A stretch of DNA of 64,000 bases from Tetrapyrgos nigripes (GCA_013368315.1 JAACJM010000039.1:248001-312000); one strand, 5' to 3'. Positions 11,227 through 25,646 are shown, counted from the first letter of the stretch. The notes: generated by a model not told the origin, from the sequence alone. Made by a program: numbers and translations.

Positions 11227-13624
11227 CTAATACCCAAATACCGCAGGATTCCTATTAAAGAGAGCTATTTGCTCCTTACGGAAATCATCTGGAATACCTG
11301 TAGTGTTATGACCATTTAGCTGCAACACAATCTACAAGGCATAGTCAGTCAGTCAGTCAGAAAGATTACTCCGCAGAACAAAGACGACGGGATGACAAAC
11401 TTACCTGATTCTCAGCAGTGTATTCAGGCCAATCGGGACCTTCATAAATGCACGCGCAGTGGCATATGCACGGTGAACAGCTAGTAAATTGGAGAGACAA
11501 ACAGGACGTAGGAACTCACGATTAGCTCCATTACCATCGTTGGGGTCCAGGACATTCGCAAACGAAATCCAATAATCCATCATCATCTCGCTGAGTTTGG
11601 CTGCAGTCGGTGTCACTTGTTTGACTTCAGGACGTTCGGCGAGGGTTCCAAAGACGTAGAATATCTCAGAGGAGTGTGGCACTGCGAGACCGAGGATGTA
11701 TGAAAGTGATTACAGGAAATAAGTGAAATATTTACCTCCCAACGACCCAGGCACAGGGTTTCCAATGATAAAGTCTTGTACTGGCACAGCATCTGGATCG
11801 GCAAACAAGAACGAATAGCTTCTAATACCAGCTGGGAGGAGCTGTTGGTTGAGGTGGAACCGACGCATAGAGTGGAACTCCATATCCGCTGCTACAAAAG
11901 GTCGGTATTAGGATCGAGACAACCCACTGGACGGCATGCACATTGACAAATGGTATACTCACATACAGCCGCAGTGCGTTTGTACTCTGGATCTAACCCA
12001 AAAGTCGCGTTCCCGGTGTCGAAAGGCGATCCTAGGGAAGGGTTATTTGGGTATAGAGCTAGAGTCTGGTTAAGGATGAGCTCGAGCTCTTTGAGCTGTG
12101 CCTCTCGTTCAAATGTAGAAGCATCGGGTGGCGATGGAGGAGCTAAAAGGATTCTGTCACTTATCGCCTGGATGGAGTTGACGGTTTGGTCTGTGAGTAG
12201 CGTTGCTGGATATAAAGAACATGGAACGTTAGAAGCAAAGCCAATTAATATGGGACACATGAATGTACCTTCATCCTTATTGCAGCCAATCACCACGGCT
12301 CCCACTGCTCCATGGGCAGGTCTCAATGTAGACGGAAAAGCGGGAACTATCTCGCTATCGAGAGTAGGCATCCATTGGGTTGGCGCCGTTGAGGAATTGA
12401 AGAATATCTGAGCATTGTTGAATCCATCTATCAGCTCAGAGGTGGTGAGATTCCTTATGCATTCGACGTCATTCAGAGACGTAGACGTATTTGCGCATTG
12501 GGGTAAAGCGTCCATGAAATTTGACCAAGCTGTATTCGCAGCAGAACCTGAAGGAGAAAGGGCTGGTACAAAGCCCGTTGATTCCATGATCTACATCATA
12601 TATAATGGGACTTAGGAAAAAAGATAAAAGAAGTCGGCATCGTTCACTCACCGCGCCCCTCGCAAGACCTTCCAATTTACCACTCAACAGCAAAAGCTCT
12701 ACAGCCAAAGCTCCAGCGCTTTCTCCAAACACCGTCACCTAACAAGGTTTCAGAAAATTTGCAGAACACTATACGCGGGAGATCAGCTCACCTTGGACGG
12801 ATCACCCCCGAAGAACGCGACATTTTCTTGGATCCACTGCAAAGCTGCGATATTATCTTGCAACCCAAGGTTTAAGATACCAGAGGCTGTCGCAGCTTCC
12901 CGAGCAACATCGTCTCCACGTGGAAATCCCAATGGTCCCAAGCGGTAATTGGCACTGATGAGGATGGTTGGGGTTTCCTGTGTAATAGCAGTATGATCAG
13001 TGAGAATGCAGATAATAGCGTAAAACCAAACGCTCCGCGCAATGCTCACCCTATAAACACTGTGGTTGACAAGGGGAGTTCCGTCATAATGAGATGTCGA
13101 CCCAACGATGTAACCACCACCATAAAACCACACCATTACCGGTAGACCTTCACTCTTGCTCTCATCATCCTCGACTCTGGGGAGCCGTGGTCGAAAGATG
13201 TTCAAGCTAAGACAATCTTCCGAAATTTGATCTGCAGGAAGTGAGGTCTGGATACAAGAGGGTCCGAATTGGGTTGAATTAAACGTTGTCGTGTTTTGAC
13301 TCTGTTGCCCAGACTCATACTTGGATTTGAAGCTCTTGAGCACGGGTGGTCTTAATCGGAGGTTGTCTACCGGGGCTACAGCAAAAGGGATACCTATGGA
13401 TCGTTCGGAGTCAACGAGTCGCTCTGAATATTACTAAAGTCAGCCTACTCACCTCCGAAGAACTCGACACTGTCCGATGTGCGCCGTCCAATGAACGTAG
13501 CATCGTCGATGGAGACTTGTGGATCTGAGCCTGAGGTACCCAAGGGATGACATAGTGTCAGTGTCAACGATGCAAGACTTAAGATACACGGTAAAAGGCC
13601 TAGAGTAGTAAGTATCCGAGTCAT
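11227..13624 (-). CDS. Secreted type-B carboxylesterase / lipase (alpha/beta-hydrolase)
   Basis: Predicted to hydrolyse carboxylic esters outside the cell. The ATG at 13622-13624 opens a hydrophobic signal peptide, and the TAG lies at 11227-11229. About nine exons separated by 50-80-base introns keep one frame throughout. Family marks in order are: EFFGGIPFAVAP near the N-terminus, SEDCLSLNIFRP, the oxyanion block VWFYGGGYIVGS, LGLQDNIAALQWIQENVA, the nucleophile elbow TVFGESAGA (catalytic Ser), GCNKDE (acidic member of the triad) and VPHSSEIFYVFG (catalytic His). A late block reads NGHNTTGIPDDF. The structure is of the cholinesterase/fungal lipase type, and substrate cannot be told from sequence. 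No break was seen. The start faces DPM1 across a 576-base divergent promoter. A GTCA tetranucleotide run sits in the last intron near 11341-11361. Confidence 0.9.
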
Positions 13625-15264
<1,640 letters not shown>

Positions 15265-15377
15265 TCTGTTTATGGTATTGTTGTGATTATCTAATGACGT
15301 CATGGCTCCATTTGTAAGCGCTATATAAGGCGATGACCGCATTAGGCCTCCAACTTTTTCTTCACTAATCCCTCATC

Positions 15378-16361
15378 ATGAGTGCTCTACTCCAGGACGT
15401 TCTACGCTCTCATAGCGCAGACTCGAAAACCATAGAACGCAAACTCAAGAGTCTCAATGTACAGACTAGAAACCACACTACCAATGCCAACAGCAACAAT
15501 GGCGACGACTCTGACGACTCCGATGAACTGGTCAACGTTGTATGTCTCCTGCGGGTCTCTCATCTCTTTTTCCCAGTCTGACCTTTTCCTAGGTATCAAT
15601 ACCAGGCACACCCTCTCGAACCAGGCCCTCGTCGCCAACCCGCACTGGCGGTGCAGCTTCCCGTCCCATTCGTGGACCTCTACACATCTCATCCCAACCT
15701 ACTCGAGACCCCTTAAAGCTTCTACCAACGGAAATCTCTCAAAAGATATTCTCAAGACTGTCGATTAGAGATTTAGCAAAATGCGCTCTAGTGTCCAAGA
15801 AGTGGAGCAGAAGTCAGACTATAAATTATGGTATGTTTTACTCTTCGTCTGTATCGCTCGTCAGCGCTGACTCATTCTCGTGGCCTTGCTTTCCATGTTA
15901 GTTTGGTTCCAAGTCTATAGAAAGGACAACTTTCGCGATGATAGTTTACCTCCTGGTAAATGGACGAAGAGGGAATCCAAGCAGAATTGGGTGCGTCTCG
16001 TATCCCTCGCTCTTGTTCAAGTTCCGATGATTAATTGACTCGCCCTTCTGACTCATAGCGGATAAGTCACCTCAAATCCGTCAGCGAACGTTCCCCAACT
16101 ACCACTGGCACAAATGGCTACACTCCCTCCCGTGGTTCCGGATACACTTCTCCTTCCACCGCATCAGGGTATCAGACTCCCAGAGAAATCAGAGAAGAGC
16201 GATGGAGACAGGAGGCCGAGGCTACTTCTTCCCCAGGAAAAGTCGAAATGCGCGCCATGTACAAGGAATTGGGCGGTCGCAAGTCGAAGGCAAAGACCAA
16301 GTTGGGAAGCACTGGTGTCAGAGACAAGGGAGGATGGGCTGAGGAGCGGGATATGTGGTGA
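15378..16361 (+). CDS. F-box protein, small, with a basic C-terminal tail
   Basis: F-box proteins bind Skp1 and bring substrates to SCF ubiquitin ligases. Exons begin with ATG at 15378 and end with TGA at 16359-16361, with introns after VNV, NY and QN. The N-terminus is a short coiled segment followed by a Ser/Thr-rich stretch. The F-box LLPTEISQKIFSRLSIRDLA...VSKKWS is followed by WFQVYRKDNF and a PPGKWTKRESKQNW block. The C-terminus is rich in Lys/Arg and ends KGGWAEERDMW. No WD or LRR repeats are present, so the substrate-binding part is unknown. It lies 114 bases after DPM1 on the same strand. The gene appears intact, with about 240 residues. Confidence 0.75.
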
Positions 16362-16736
16362 TGGAGGAACGTTCAGACGTTCGGCAAGGAGAAGGAAATC
16401 GTCGAGGGAACGAACGAACGTGCATGGGTCGAAATTGCCCCGAATTGTTGAGGTCATTAACGAAGTACCTCTGGAATGTCTATATTGCTATCTTAAGGAA
16501 AATCTGTATGTACATTTACCATGCATGTGTATCAGACGTAGTAGATGTAGTATAGAGCGCATAGCAGCGACCACAATGTATAGCTGGATTTTTGACACAC
16601 AGAAACTTGTGTTGTGAACGACTTGAGAAAAAGTCAGAAAATCAGCTGAAAGATGTCGAGGAGGAGGAGGGAACGGACCGATCTGCCGACTTCATCTGAC
16701 TAAAATTTTTTTGTCTGCTGACTTATTGCTACGAGT

Positions 16737-17462
16737 ATGCTGTCTTCTAGAATCTGCAGAACGGTCTCAACGACTCCTGCTCTACGAGCCGCCTTTTCTA
16801 CACCAAAGCCCTTGCCGGCTCAGTTCAAATCACGGCAAATCCGTACATGGGAGGTATCACGACCAACTTTTGGCCATAGCTCTCAAATTCTTGGTGTCTT
16901 TCGCACTTATTCCACCACACTCCCTACCAATGTCTCCAAAGACGCGTCAAATCCGATTTCCTCCTCTTCCTCATCGTCATCGTCATCCTCGTCTTCATCT
17001 TCCTCCGCACCAACAATAACTCTCGATGTCAACTCCAAAGAACCCGTCAAAATAGAGCCTCGGCTTCAAATGACATTTACTTGTACTGTACCGGATTGTG
17101 GGATGCGCTCGACTCATGAGTTTACCAAACGCGCGTATGAAAAGGGGATTGTACTTGTTCAGTGTCCTGGATGTCAGAATAGGTGAGTTTTTCTATCTCT
17201 TTTCTTTTTGTTTTTGTTTTGCGTTTTGAATTTCGTTTTGGATTTATTTTGTTTTGCATTTGAGAGAGTAGATACTGATATACTAATACTAACGCTGTGA
17301 AATCTCTTCAGACACCTAATCGCAGACCACCTCGGCTGGTTTAAAGAGAGCACCGAAGATGGGAAATTGAAGACTGTAGAGGATCTTTTAAAGGCACGAG
17401 GAGAGATTGTTAAACGGGGAAGGTTGCATGCTGATGGGGATATCGAGTATGTGGAGGAGTAG
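16737..17462 (+). CDS. ZIM17: Zim17/Tim15/Hep1, DNL-type zinc finger protein of mitochondria
   Basis: A matrix protein that keeps mitochondrial Hsp70 soluble during protein import. Two exons, 16737..17182 and 17312..17462, encode 198 residues. The first 60 or so residues are rich in Arg/Ser with few acids, as in a mitochondrial presequence. A poly-serine run of about 16 (TCx codons, near 16960-17010) precedes the domain. The zinc finger has two CxxC-like pairs, FTCTVPDCGMRSTHEF and VQCPGCQNR, followed by HLIADHLGWF, which holds the Asp-rich/DNL-type signature position. The end is short and acidic. The poly-Ser tract is a likely site of length variation. The gene appears intact. Confidence 0.92.
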
Positions 17463-17924
17463 AGTAGAAGGAGTTGGAGTTGGAGTTGGGGATGAGGATG
17501 AGACGGAGACGCGACGCCGTTTATAACTTTATCTTATGCTGGATCTTAATGGTAAAGTTGCCCTTTAAGAAGCGTTGTAGGCTGACGAATACTAACCCAC
17601 TCTCTTTTTACTTTTCTTTCAGATATGTACATGACTACTTACTGGATTTTTAATCAATGCTATGCTCAGCCCACCTCACCACTTATTTCATTTGGCAAAA
17701 GACCATCCGTGAACAGCACTGACAGCCAGTGGAGAAAGCGTGCAATGTCCTGATTCTGCAGGGATGTCCTACCACAACCAGCTTGCTCGACGTGTTTCTG
17801 AATGTTCCTGTCTCGAACTGAAAAAATCCATGTCTGCATACTTATGAAGATACACTAATTATACAGTTGTTTTCTATGATGGAGGTCGCGGGGAAGTGAT
17901 ACCCAGCGACAACCTTCCAAATTC
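17463..17924. other. Intergenic, 3' side of ZIM17
   Basis: Nothing beyond the presumed ZIM17 3' UTR is seen. The right part leads into the 3' end of the RING pseudogene. Confidence 0.5.
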
Positions 17925-18580
17925 AGATAATTAGCAGATCGACCATCCTCAGGTAGCAGTGGTGCAAGACCGTCCAATGTCTACAATGTATGACAAGACG
18001 AGTATCCTTTGGTGGTCTCAAAAGCACGCATGGGTGGTACACCTGTCGTAGAATATACATAAGTAGTCGTCAGCAAAAATAATGACTAGGCAGAGACGAA
18101 GATACTCACGACTCGCAGAAGAGTGCAAAGGCAGATGGCACATCTTTGGATCAACTTCTTCAAGACCTGAGATCCCCTAGACTGACGAGTCTTCAGAGCC
18201 TAAATTTTGGTTTAATAGCGACAGGGTCCGAGTCACCAAAAAAGTCATTCCCAGAAGTATGTAACTTCGCCCAGACTCACAGATTCTCGTTCGAGTTCCA
18301 TAGCCACAGCGTCTTCCAGCCGTCGAGGCACCCATGGATCTGCACATACTGTCAGTGAGGTAATGATGGGAGATGCCTATGATTGTGCTTGAGATCCATA
18401 CGGCGAAGACTACCAGCGTGATAGCAATGTAAAGCTTTGAGTGGGTGTGAGTGTGAAGCTCAGGCTGGCTTAGAAGTACATGTATGAGAACAAGACGTTC
18501 CTGCCTAAGTTTTACGAGGAGGGACACGTTCTAGGAACGAGCTGACCTCTTTTTGCGAGCCCCTTCGTTTCAGTTATTTG
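17925..18580 (-). pseudogene. Decayed copy of the C2H2/RING-finger gene at 50.4-51.3 kb
   Basis: Reading the minus strand, the sequence follows the intact gene at 50411-51277 base by base with substitutions and gaps. Examples are: the stretch around TATGTGCAGATCCATGG (near 18335-18355), GGCTGGAAGACGCTGTGG, GAACTCGAACGAGAATCT, and TGTGCCATCTGCCT (near 18135-18150), which still spells the first RING cysteines CAICL. The middle of the RING has lost about 35 bases, but the splice donor TTCTGCGAGTCGTGAGTAT remains. A second block (about 17930-18030) matches the last exon, including CACCCATG and CGTCTTGTCATACA. Several stops and shifts rule out a product. Homology upstream of about 18480 is weak. 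Confidence 0.75.
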
Positions 18581-19452
18581 CACTTGATGGACGGTCTGGC
18601 CTGAAGTCGTGTTTATGAGGTACATTGCGCGAAGAATTGAGAAATGGATTGAAGGCAAGTCTTCGTCAGTGAAACTCTGAGAATCTTCGGACACGGCGAC
18701 TCTCGTGCATCATGGGCCTTGTTCGACTGTGCGTTAGGCGGCCTTCTTATTCAGAGCTGGAGGAGAAGGGCTTTGGTGTGTACTAGAATGGGAATGGATG
18801 AAGAGGGCTGGATCAGTACAGCATATAAAGAAGAACGGAAAGCGGGGAAACTCACGATAAGTATGCTGAAAAGGCAACAGTGCTGCGACGACGAGATAGA
18901 CCCGGAGTTCCGCTTTCAGTAAACGTCGGGCCAGTGAGGAAGATCCTCCAACGAAGCTCAGACTAGCTCAGACAATCTACAGAAGACTTGCTGTGCTCCG
19001 TATCATTCGTCAGGATATTCTGCAAGTGCACTTGAATGACGCCTTAAGGCCATTTGAAATGATCGCGATTCGCGGTGAACTGCGAAGTACATCTTCCGAC
19101 CTTCGTCGAGAGCAGAACGTCTTGCATAGAGATACTTAACTTGTTTGTTGATCACCGACGACCTTTATGAGAGTAAAAACAGAGGCCTTCACGAAGAGCT
19201 CGCCAAACTCCGAGTCTACTTGAATTTCAATTTGGACTCAGGAGGTTTGGGGCCTCCATCATGTGATTGGGGTCGTCTATTTTTGCAATCCCTCTTTCAA
19301 AGCTCGCCATTGTCACTCAAATACCTACGTATACAAATGGATGCCAAGCTCCTACCCTCACCTGTCCATTCCCCTTACAGACCGAGGCTTTTGACTTGCC
19401 TTTTGACTGTTACCACTTTCGTCTATCCTCTTTCGGTTTATTGATCTGGACT
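18581..19452. other. Intergenic region upstream of the UNC93-like gene
   Basis: No supported gene was found. The last part is the promoter side of the plus-strand UNC93-like gene. Short open stretches on both strands lack motifs. Confidence 0.45.
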
Positions 19453-21137
19453 ATGGCTTCTACTGGCAGTCATACTGATGTCGCGCATTTGGGCAAAGGC
19501 ATCGTGAAACGTACGTCTCAAGTATCTAACTTGTTTTGACTATTTGTTTTTGACGTATCTTTGCACGGCTTTAGCCAAATGGTATAGATCGACACTGTAC
19601 AACTCATTGATTCTCGGTCTCTGCAACTTTTTGGCACCGGGCATATGGGGTGCCATGAACTCTTTAGGTGCTGGAGGGGCACAGTCACCAAGGCTCGTGA
19701 GCACCTTCCACAGACGCGTTCTGATTTCGAATTGACCACCTGCCATAAAGGTCAACACAAGTAACGCTCTGACTTTCTGTCTCATGGTCGTGACCTGCGC
19801 CTTTTCAAGCGTCATCATTCGGATAATCGGTGTTAGATGGGCCCTTATCTTAGGTACCCCAGGATATTGTGTATACGCTGCTGGATTATACGTGAGTACT
19901 CTACGAAAAGCCTGCAGATCAAGAAGCTAATTCCCTATGAAGACCAATAATCGCTACGGAACGGAGTGGCTAGTATTGTTCGGAGCAGCCGCCTGTGGTC
20001 TCAGCGCTGGCTTATTCTGGTCGATCGAGGCTGCAATCGCCTTATCCTATCCGAACCCTACAATCAAGGTCGTTTCCTTGGCATATGGCTCAGTTTCCGT
20101 TTATTTGGGCAGATATTGGGTGGAGCCATCAATCTTGGGCTCAACGCTCAAAACAACCACGCCGGCAAAGTGTCTTACACCGTCTACCAAATCTTTATTG
20201 CTCTCCAAGCTGTGGCGCCGTTTGCTGGTTTTCTGCTGAACCATCCATGGCAGGTGCAGCGCACAGATGGTGTTCCTGTAAAGCTCGCCATCACCGAAGA
20301 CATATGGACAGAGCTCATAGCCACAGGGAAGCTCTTCGTCAGCAAAAACTTTTTGTTGATCGTTCCTCTCATTGCACAGGCGGTTTATGCAGAATCCGTG
20401 TTTTTCACATACCAAGCTTTATGGTTCACCGTCCGTGCGAGAGCCTTGGGATCCTTCCTCTCCGGCGTCGTCGCTGTTACTTTTGGTAACATCCTCGGTG
20501 CCTACCTGGACTACGGGAAAATCAAGTTGAAGACCCGTGCGAGATGGGCATTCTTTGTGATTCTTGGACTGCAGGGAGGCTGGTGGATCTGGATGACTGT
20601 GCTTGTGACGCACTACCGGAAGGTACGCCCAACCTATGATTGGGTTGACAGCGGATTTGGTGCGGGCTTTGCGCTGTTCCTTTGCCAAGTCATTGGATTC
20701 CAGGTGCAGTACATGTTTTTGTAAGTTTTTCATTGCAGGACATCTCGAGTAAGCCATTCTCACATTTTTCTCTGCAGGTACTTCGTCTGTGGTAATCTCG
20801 TAGAGAATGAAGCAGAGATTATACGTGTCGCTGGACTTTTGAGGGGTACTGAGTCAGCTGCTCAGGCCGTCAGTGTAAGTTGTTCGTAATTGTTAGTCTT
20901 GTCACGATCTGACCGAGTGTATGACAGTACGGCTTGAGTAGTGTCCAAATCTTCGCTGAAGTAGGCCAGACGTACTTGAACTTCGGTCTCTGGGGCATTT
21001 CCTTGATACCGGCCTGGCTGGTCATAAAGGAAATCGGAGTGTCATTGGGGGACCGCAAGGTTGATAGAGATAGAAGGGCGTTGGAGCCCACAGTGGGCAC
21101 CAGCTCACACTCAAGTGAAGAAGACAAAAAGGAATAA
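19453..21137 (+). pseudogene. UNC93-like (DUF895) multi-pass membrane protein, copy A, with a one-base frameshift
   Basis: Members are twelve-helix proteins of the major facilitator fold with no firmly known substrate in fungi. ATG at 19453 starts MASTGSHTDVAHLGKG. Exons then read KWYRSTLYNSLILGL, PGIWGAMNSLGAGG, LVNTSNALTFCLM and TNNRYGTEWLVLFGAAACGLSAG. At 20053/20054 the frame changes: LSYP is read in one frame and EPYNQGRFLGIWLSFR in the next, where the related copy at 29-31 kb reads SYPTEAEKGKFIAIFW without a break. One missing G (CCG-GAA) would restore it. Downstream, helices and loops continue to VLVTHYRKVRPTYDW, YFVCGNLVENEAE and the charged end SSEEDKKE, with TAA at 21135-21137. A 44-base GT-AG segment from 20070 could in principle skip the shift in frame, but it would remove a conserved helix. 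Confidence 0.82.
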
Positions 21138-21330
21138 GCTGGGAATGCGGTCAAAAGTGGCAGTCGGCGTTGCTACAAGTTCTCCTTGAAATGAAGTGTA
21201 TGAGATCTTTTCATGATAAATGTTCTTTCTTCCGCTACGCTCCATCTATTTTTTTCTACAAAGTCTTCCGGTCCATCAGGGTCTAAGTAATTACTACATG
21301 GATTCGCGAAACAGTCGATTCGGGATGAAG

Positions 21331-22990
21331 TCAGACCAATGGGGAACCAAATTTGACCAGAGAAACAGATATCGTCGGACTCGCTACATTCTGTGGTCGC
21401 TTGGACCCTTTCCAAAACATCCATGCCTGTAACATATCCTGGATAGAAAGAAACAAATGAGCGGAAGCTTCATTTTGGACTATGAACAAGTGAATACCTT
21501 TTGTGTACCGAAAACTATAGCAGCTGACAGGGGCACTTGAGGTACAAACGATGTAAGCCGTAGCTCAGACTCGGTCAAGTGAAGAATGATGTGCTCACTA
21601 GTCTCGATGATGATGTCTGCTCGTGCATTCCCAAGCGTGGTCTCCTGGTCCTTTTTGCCTTCTTGCAGCGACAGTATTACACTAATTCTACCATTCGGCG
21701 TGTAGGTCAGTCGTTGGCCTAAACGTTAAGCGCATAACAAGGTTGATGCTCACATTATCGAAACAACTCCAAGCAGGAAGGCAATGGTTATCCGAACAAT
21801 GGACGGATACGGTGCTTGATTCAATGCTCGGAAGGCTCTCCAGTTGCGATAGAGGGTTATGAACACGACGACTGGACCAATGTCAAGTCAATTCCTCATT
21901 GCAGGACTTTTGAAGGTATAGCAAGTGAGCAACGTACTTTCTAACACCATGGAAATGACTAGCGCCGTGACTACGAATGCGGCTGAGATCTTCGATCTAC
22001 AAGGCCAAGGATGGTACAGGACATTATTAATCGGACAAACGACTTTGAAGTAGAGAGACACTCACGGTATTCCGTTCGTAATTCTGCAGATCATCCCAGA
22101 ATTTGACCTCATTACTTTTTCAGGGTGACTCAAACCATACTATAACGATGAATCAATTGGATGAGCGGTTAGCTTATGCAGGGAGCACATACAAGTAAAG
22201 CTTCGATGAAGACGAGGGTTCCAAATGTACAGGGTGCAAATAAAAGCTGTGGCAGTAAAATTGAGGCGAAAGCATCGGATAAGTCTGCTAGAGGCTCACA
22301 ATGTACATCAGTCGGCCTTCAAGTCTTGGGCTGAAGCCTATATCTATCAGCGAATATATCGAGTGGTACAGCTGCAAAGGATAAGAGATGTCAGAATTTA
22401 GCTGCCAACCAAAAAAAATATTCTGGTTCATACCTGTAACACGAGCGCAGCACAAGCAAAACTCGCCCTAGGGGTTGAACTTATTGGCTCAAGCTGGAAA
22501 GGAATAGTCAAAGAAAACTCACAGCACTGGGATCATATAGATCAAGGATGCCTGCGCCAGACAAAGACCAAAGGGAGGCTCAGGACCAGATTGCCGCCCC
22601 AGGAGGAGGAAATGGGTAAGGTCGAATACCATCCATGAGATCATGAATGAATACCAGGTCGGAGTGCGATGTATGGAAGAAGATCACCATGCTGTTATCA
22701 CAATGACGAGGAGCAAAGCAAATCCTAGCACAGTGATGGCGTTGAAAACGTATATCAGAGCAATGCTTGGCGGATCGTTGATTGGCCATGAGGAAGACAC
22801 TTGGTTGGAAATCAGCCAATCTACAAGTTTACGAGAAACATGAGAAACATGAACGCACTTGTGATTGAGGAAAGGACAGCAAGCAAGATCAATTCGTGTA
22901 CACCCCACTATAAAACTCTCTGCCCAACTTTCAAACAAAAGCTCAAGTACGCCCAAGTTGTTCCGATTTTGTGTAGAAAATGACACCCAA
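21331..22990 (-). pseudogene. Fungal seven-helix receptor-like protein, copy A, with an in-frame stop
   Basis: Related to the gene at 33.4-34.9 kb. The first helix is seen as PSIALIYVFNAITVLGF and VIVITAW, then a stop TGA at 22684-22686, and then, still in frame, RTPTWYSFMISWMVFDL and FGLCLAQASLIYMIPVL. The partner has an arginine codon at the stop position. Later exons read LYHSIYSLIDIGFSPRLEG, LLFAPCTFGTLVFIEALL, YGLSHPEKVMRSNSGMIC, KISAAFVVTALVISMVLE, VFITLYRNWRAF, then PLSAAIVFGTQK and an end with FGSPLV and TGA at 21331-21333. It is convergent with UNC93 copy A, the stop codons being under 200 bases apart. The start codon is not identified. The function is unknown, with GPCR-like topology inferred from helix count only. 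Confidence 0.72.
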
Positions 22991-23968
22991 GCCACCTCCT
23001 GCTCCTCATGTCTGCCAAAAGGTTCTGCCATTGAAGCTGCGAGATTAGATGTTGTGCGAGGATAAACCCCTAATCAGACAAGAGCGCAAGAGAGGCCGAT
23101 CAAGGGACATTCCTCCAGACCCTTCTTCACTTTTCTTGTTGTTTTACCCTTTAGCCGTCTTCGCAATGCTACTGAGAACCTGCACTCCAGATCCTCCATC
23201 GACAACACGTCTAGGCATACTTCACTGGGAATAACAGAGACTGAGATCGACTTGACATGTCGTATGAGACCATCAGTCAACTATGACTACCAATGAATGG
23301 AGATCAAACATGTAACGACGAGGCACAGATGCAGACGCTGATTTTGGTTCGGGTTCGAAGGATGTGATTCAGCCTGAGTCAAACAGGAAACAGGTCGGTC
23401 TTTGAGATTGAGATGGGATGTATCATGTATGTACCTGCGATGAATTATTCAACGCTACATCGCAAGTATGGCGAACGCCTGAACTCACCTGGACCATGGT
23501 CCATCATCGATCATCCTTAAGTCATAACATCGGTCTTGTTGCGACGCGCCAGAAAGACAACCATGCTTGAAATCCGCTGAGTCAAGTATAATACGGGATG
23601 CGAAGGAGAGACGCGCCGAGCTTGGGTCAGGTGTCGGTCAGGTGCCTAAAATTTCCTCCCAATCGACTCTCAGCTATCGCTCCACTTCCATGCATTTACC
23701 AGTCTCGTGTGTACTCTCATCTGCTCCCATGGACAGTCTGGAACTTACACCCCCTGAATTTTACGTTCCCTACACTTGCTTTGGGTATTATCATTTGTCG
23801 TCATTTGAAAAACCAAGCTAAAATGTCGGAGGAACTCATCTTATTGGTTACCAACGTCTTCGAAACCGGAGCTATTCTTACGCGTTACCAACCCGTCTTT
23901 TAGGACCAGAGCTATAAAAATGGGATGAAGCTATGACCGTCGTTTGAACCCTGTGTCCTTTTTTCATA
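22991..23968. other. Intergenic region, divergent upstream sides of seven-helix copy A and GH43
   Basis: No gene is supported. It must carry the upstream sequences of both flanking genes. Open stretches at 23567-23903 (+) overlap in two frames and show no family motif. Confidence 0.45.
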
Positions 23969-25646
23969 ATGCGATTCGCTGCTGCTCTTCTGCTGTGTGC
24001 TACCATTCCGACAATTCTGGCTCAACCAGGGCCCGGAGTCGTGACTGGAAACACTGCAGTTCATGACCCGACGATGTGCAAAGACGATGCAGGGACTTAT
24101 TTCGTTTTTTGTAAGCGTTCGGTTCCTTCTGCTTATATTGGATGCTAAAGCTCTCATGACAGCGACTGCTGTTGGACTTGAGATTCGCACTTCGACAGAT
24201 CGAACGGCTTGGACTCTGGAAGGTGTTGTTTGGCCTGATGGTGCACCTTGGACAGACGCATTCACTGGCACCTCGAATGGGTATTGAGCTTTTTTCTGTC
24301 GACAACTTAAGTTACGACTAAAATAACTGTGTCTGAACAGTAACCTTTGGGCTCCGGATTGTACCTACCTGGATGGAACTTTCTATGTGAGTCTGGGTCA
24401 CATAGTAGGAAGGTTCATGTTGCTCAGTCTTGATATTTGTAGCTTTATTACGCTGCTTCTTCCTTTGGTTCACAAAACGTAGTATCTGGTGTGCCTTGGA
24501 TGTCCGTATGACTGCTGATGCATGACCGTCCTCTTCACGTCTTAGTCCGCTATTTTCCTCGCCAAATCCACTACTGGAATGCCTGGTATGTCTTCTTTTT
24601 TCAATGGTGACGGCCCACTGACTTGGAGTGCACTTGTAAAGGCTCTTGGACTGATGAAGGTTTGGTAACTCAAACTGCCACTGGTGATTCATACAATGTT
24701 CGTGTTTCGTCGACAAATACCTCTCGTTGATTGACAGTGACACATCATTTGTAGGCTATTGACCCAAACCTAATCATCGGTATGCGCATTAAGCATTTTA
24801 CGAGCACTCACAACAATAATTTCTTCTCTGTCGTTCACTAGAGGGCAGTAATTGGTGGCTCTCTCTTGGAAGTTTCTGGACTGGTATCAAACTTCAATCG
24901 TGAGTGCAGCTCCCATGCTGGCTTCCCCTTCTTATTGACAACAAAACTTTCTGTCAGACTCAACCCGTCTACTGGTAAACCATCCAGCAGTGATGTGATC
25001 GGCCTCGCAGAACGCACAGCCAATAATGGTGCCATTGAAGCTAGCGTCATCTACAAGAATGGGGACTTCTTCTATTTGTTCACGAGCTGGGATAACTGTT
25101 GCCAGGGTACATCGAGTACCTATAATATCAGGGTGGGCAGAAGTTCAACGTGAGTCAGGACACTTGCGCTCAGAACTTCCCAATCTGATTTCATTCTGTT
25201 AGTGTTGATGGAGGCTATGTAGATCAAGACGGTGTTCCTTTGACTGAAGGTGGAGGAACTCTCGTTCTCGGAACCCATGGTAACGTGAGTAGCTATCTGC
25301 GAGTGCTTTGCGTCTTTGTCAAACCGTCTTGCCTCGCAGATTGTCGGACCAGGAGGCCAAGACGTCTTCGACGATGTTGATGGACCTATCCTTGTTTATC
25401 GTACGTCTAGTTGTCGGTTGTCTTGTCCGGACTCTGCTGATGACCGTCATACTCTCAGACTATTACACCTCCGCTGGAAGCTTCGTAAGTAATTTCTGTA
25501 AACTCACGGCGGTGATGTCCTCAACTCATTTAACTCTTTAGCTTGGCATCAACTTGCTGGATTTCTCGAGCGGTTGGCCAGTAAGTCTTTCGCGATTGCG
25601 GTGTATGTTGGCACTGAATGAGCCTTCTCTTCAGGTTGTGGTATGA
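23969..25646 (+). CDS. GH43 endo-1,5-alpha-L-arabinanase, secreted
   Basis: Cleaves alpha-1,5-arabinan side chains of pectin outside the cell. ATG at 23969 opens the signal peptide [18 protein letters not shown]. About thirteen exons, some only 20-40 bases long, were joined by frame. The five-blade propeller signatures are present: [17 protein letters not shown] (catalytic base Asp), [18 protein letters not shown] (second Asp), [24 protein letters not shown], and [18 protein letters not shown] (acid Glu), followed by SWDNCCQG and [12 protein letters not shown]. The protein ends GWPVVV with TGA at 25644-25646, giving about 325 residues, the normal size for a single-domain enzyme with no binding module. 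No break was found. An enzyme of this kind suits a litter or wood decayer, or a plant-associated fungus. Confidence 0.92.

Noticed and set aside
20070..20113. 44-base GT-AG segment that could skip the UNC93 copy A frameshift
   Set aside because: It would delete a helix conserved in the paralogue, so I treat the shift as a lesion rather than an intron.
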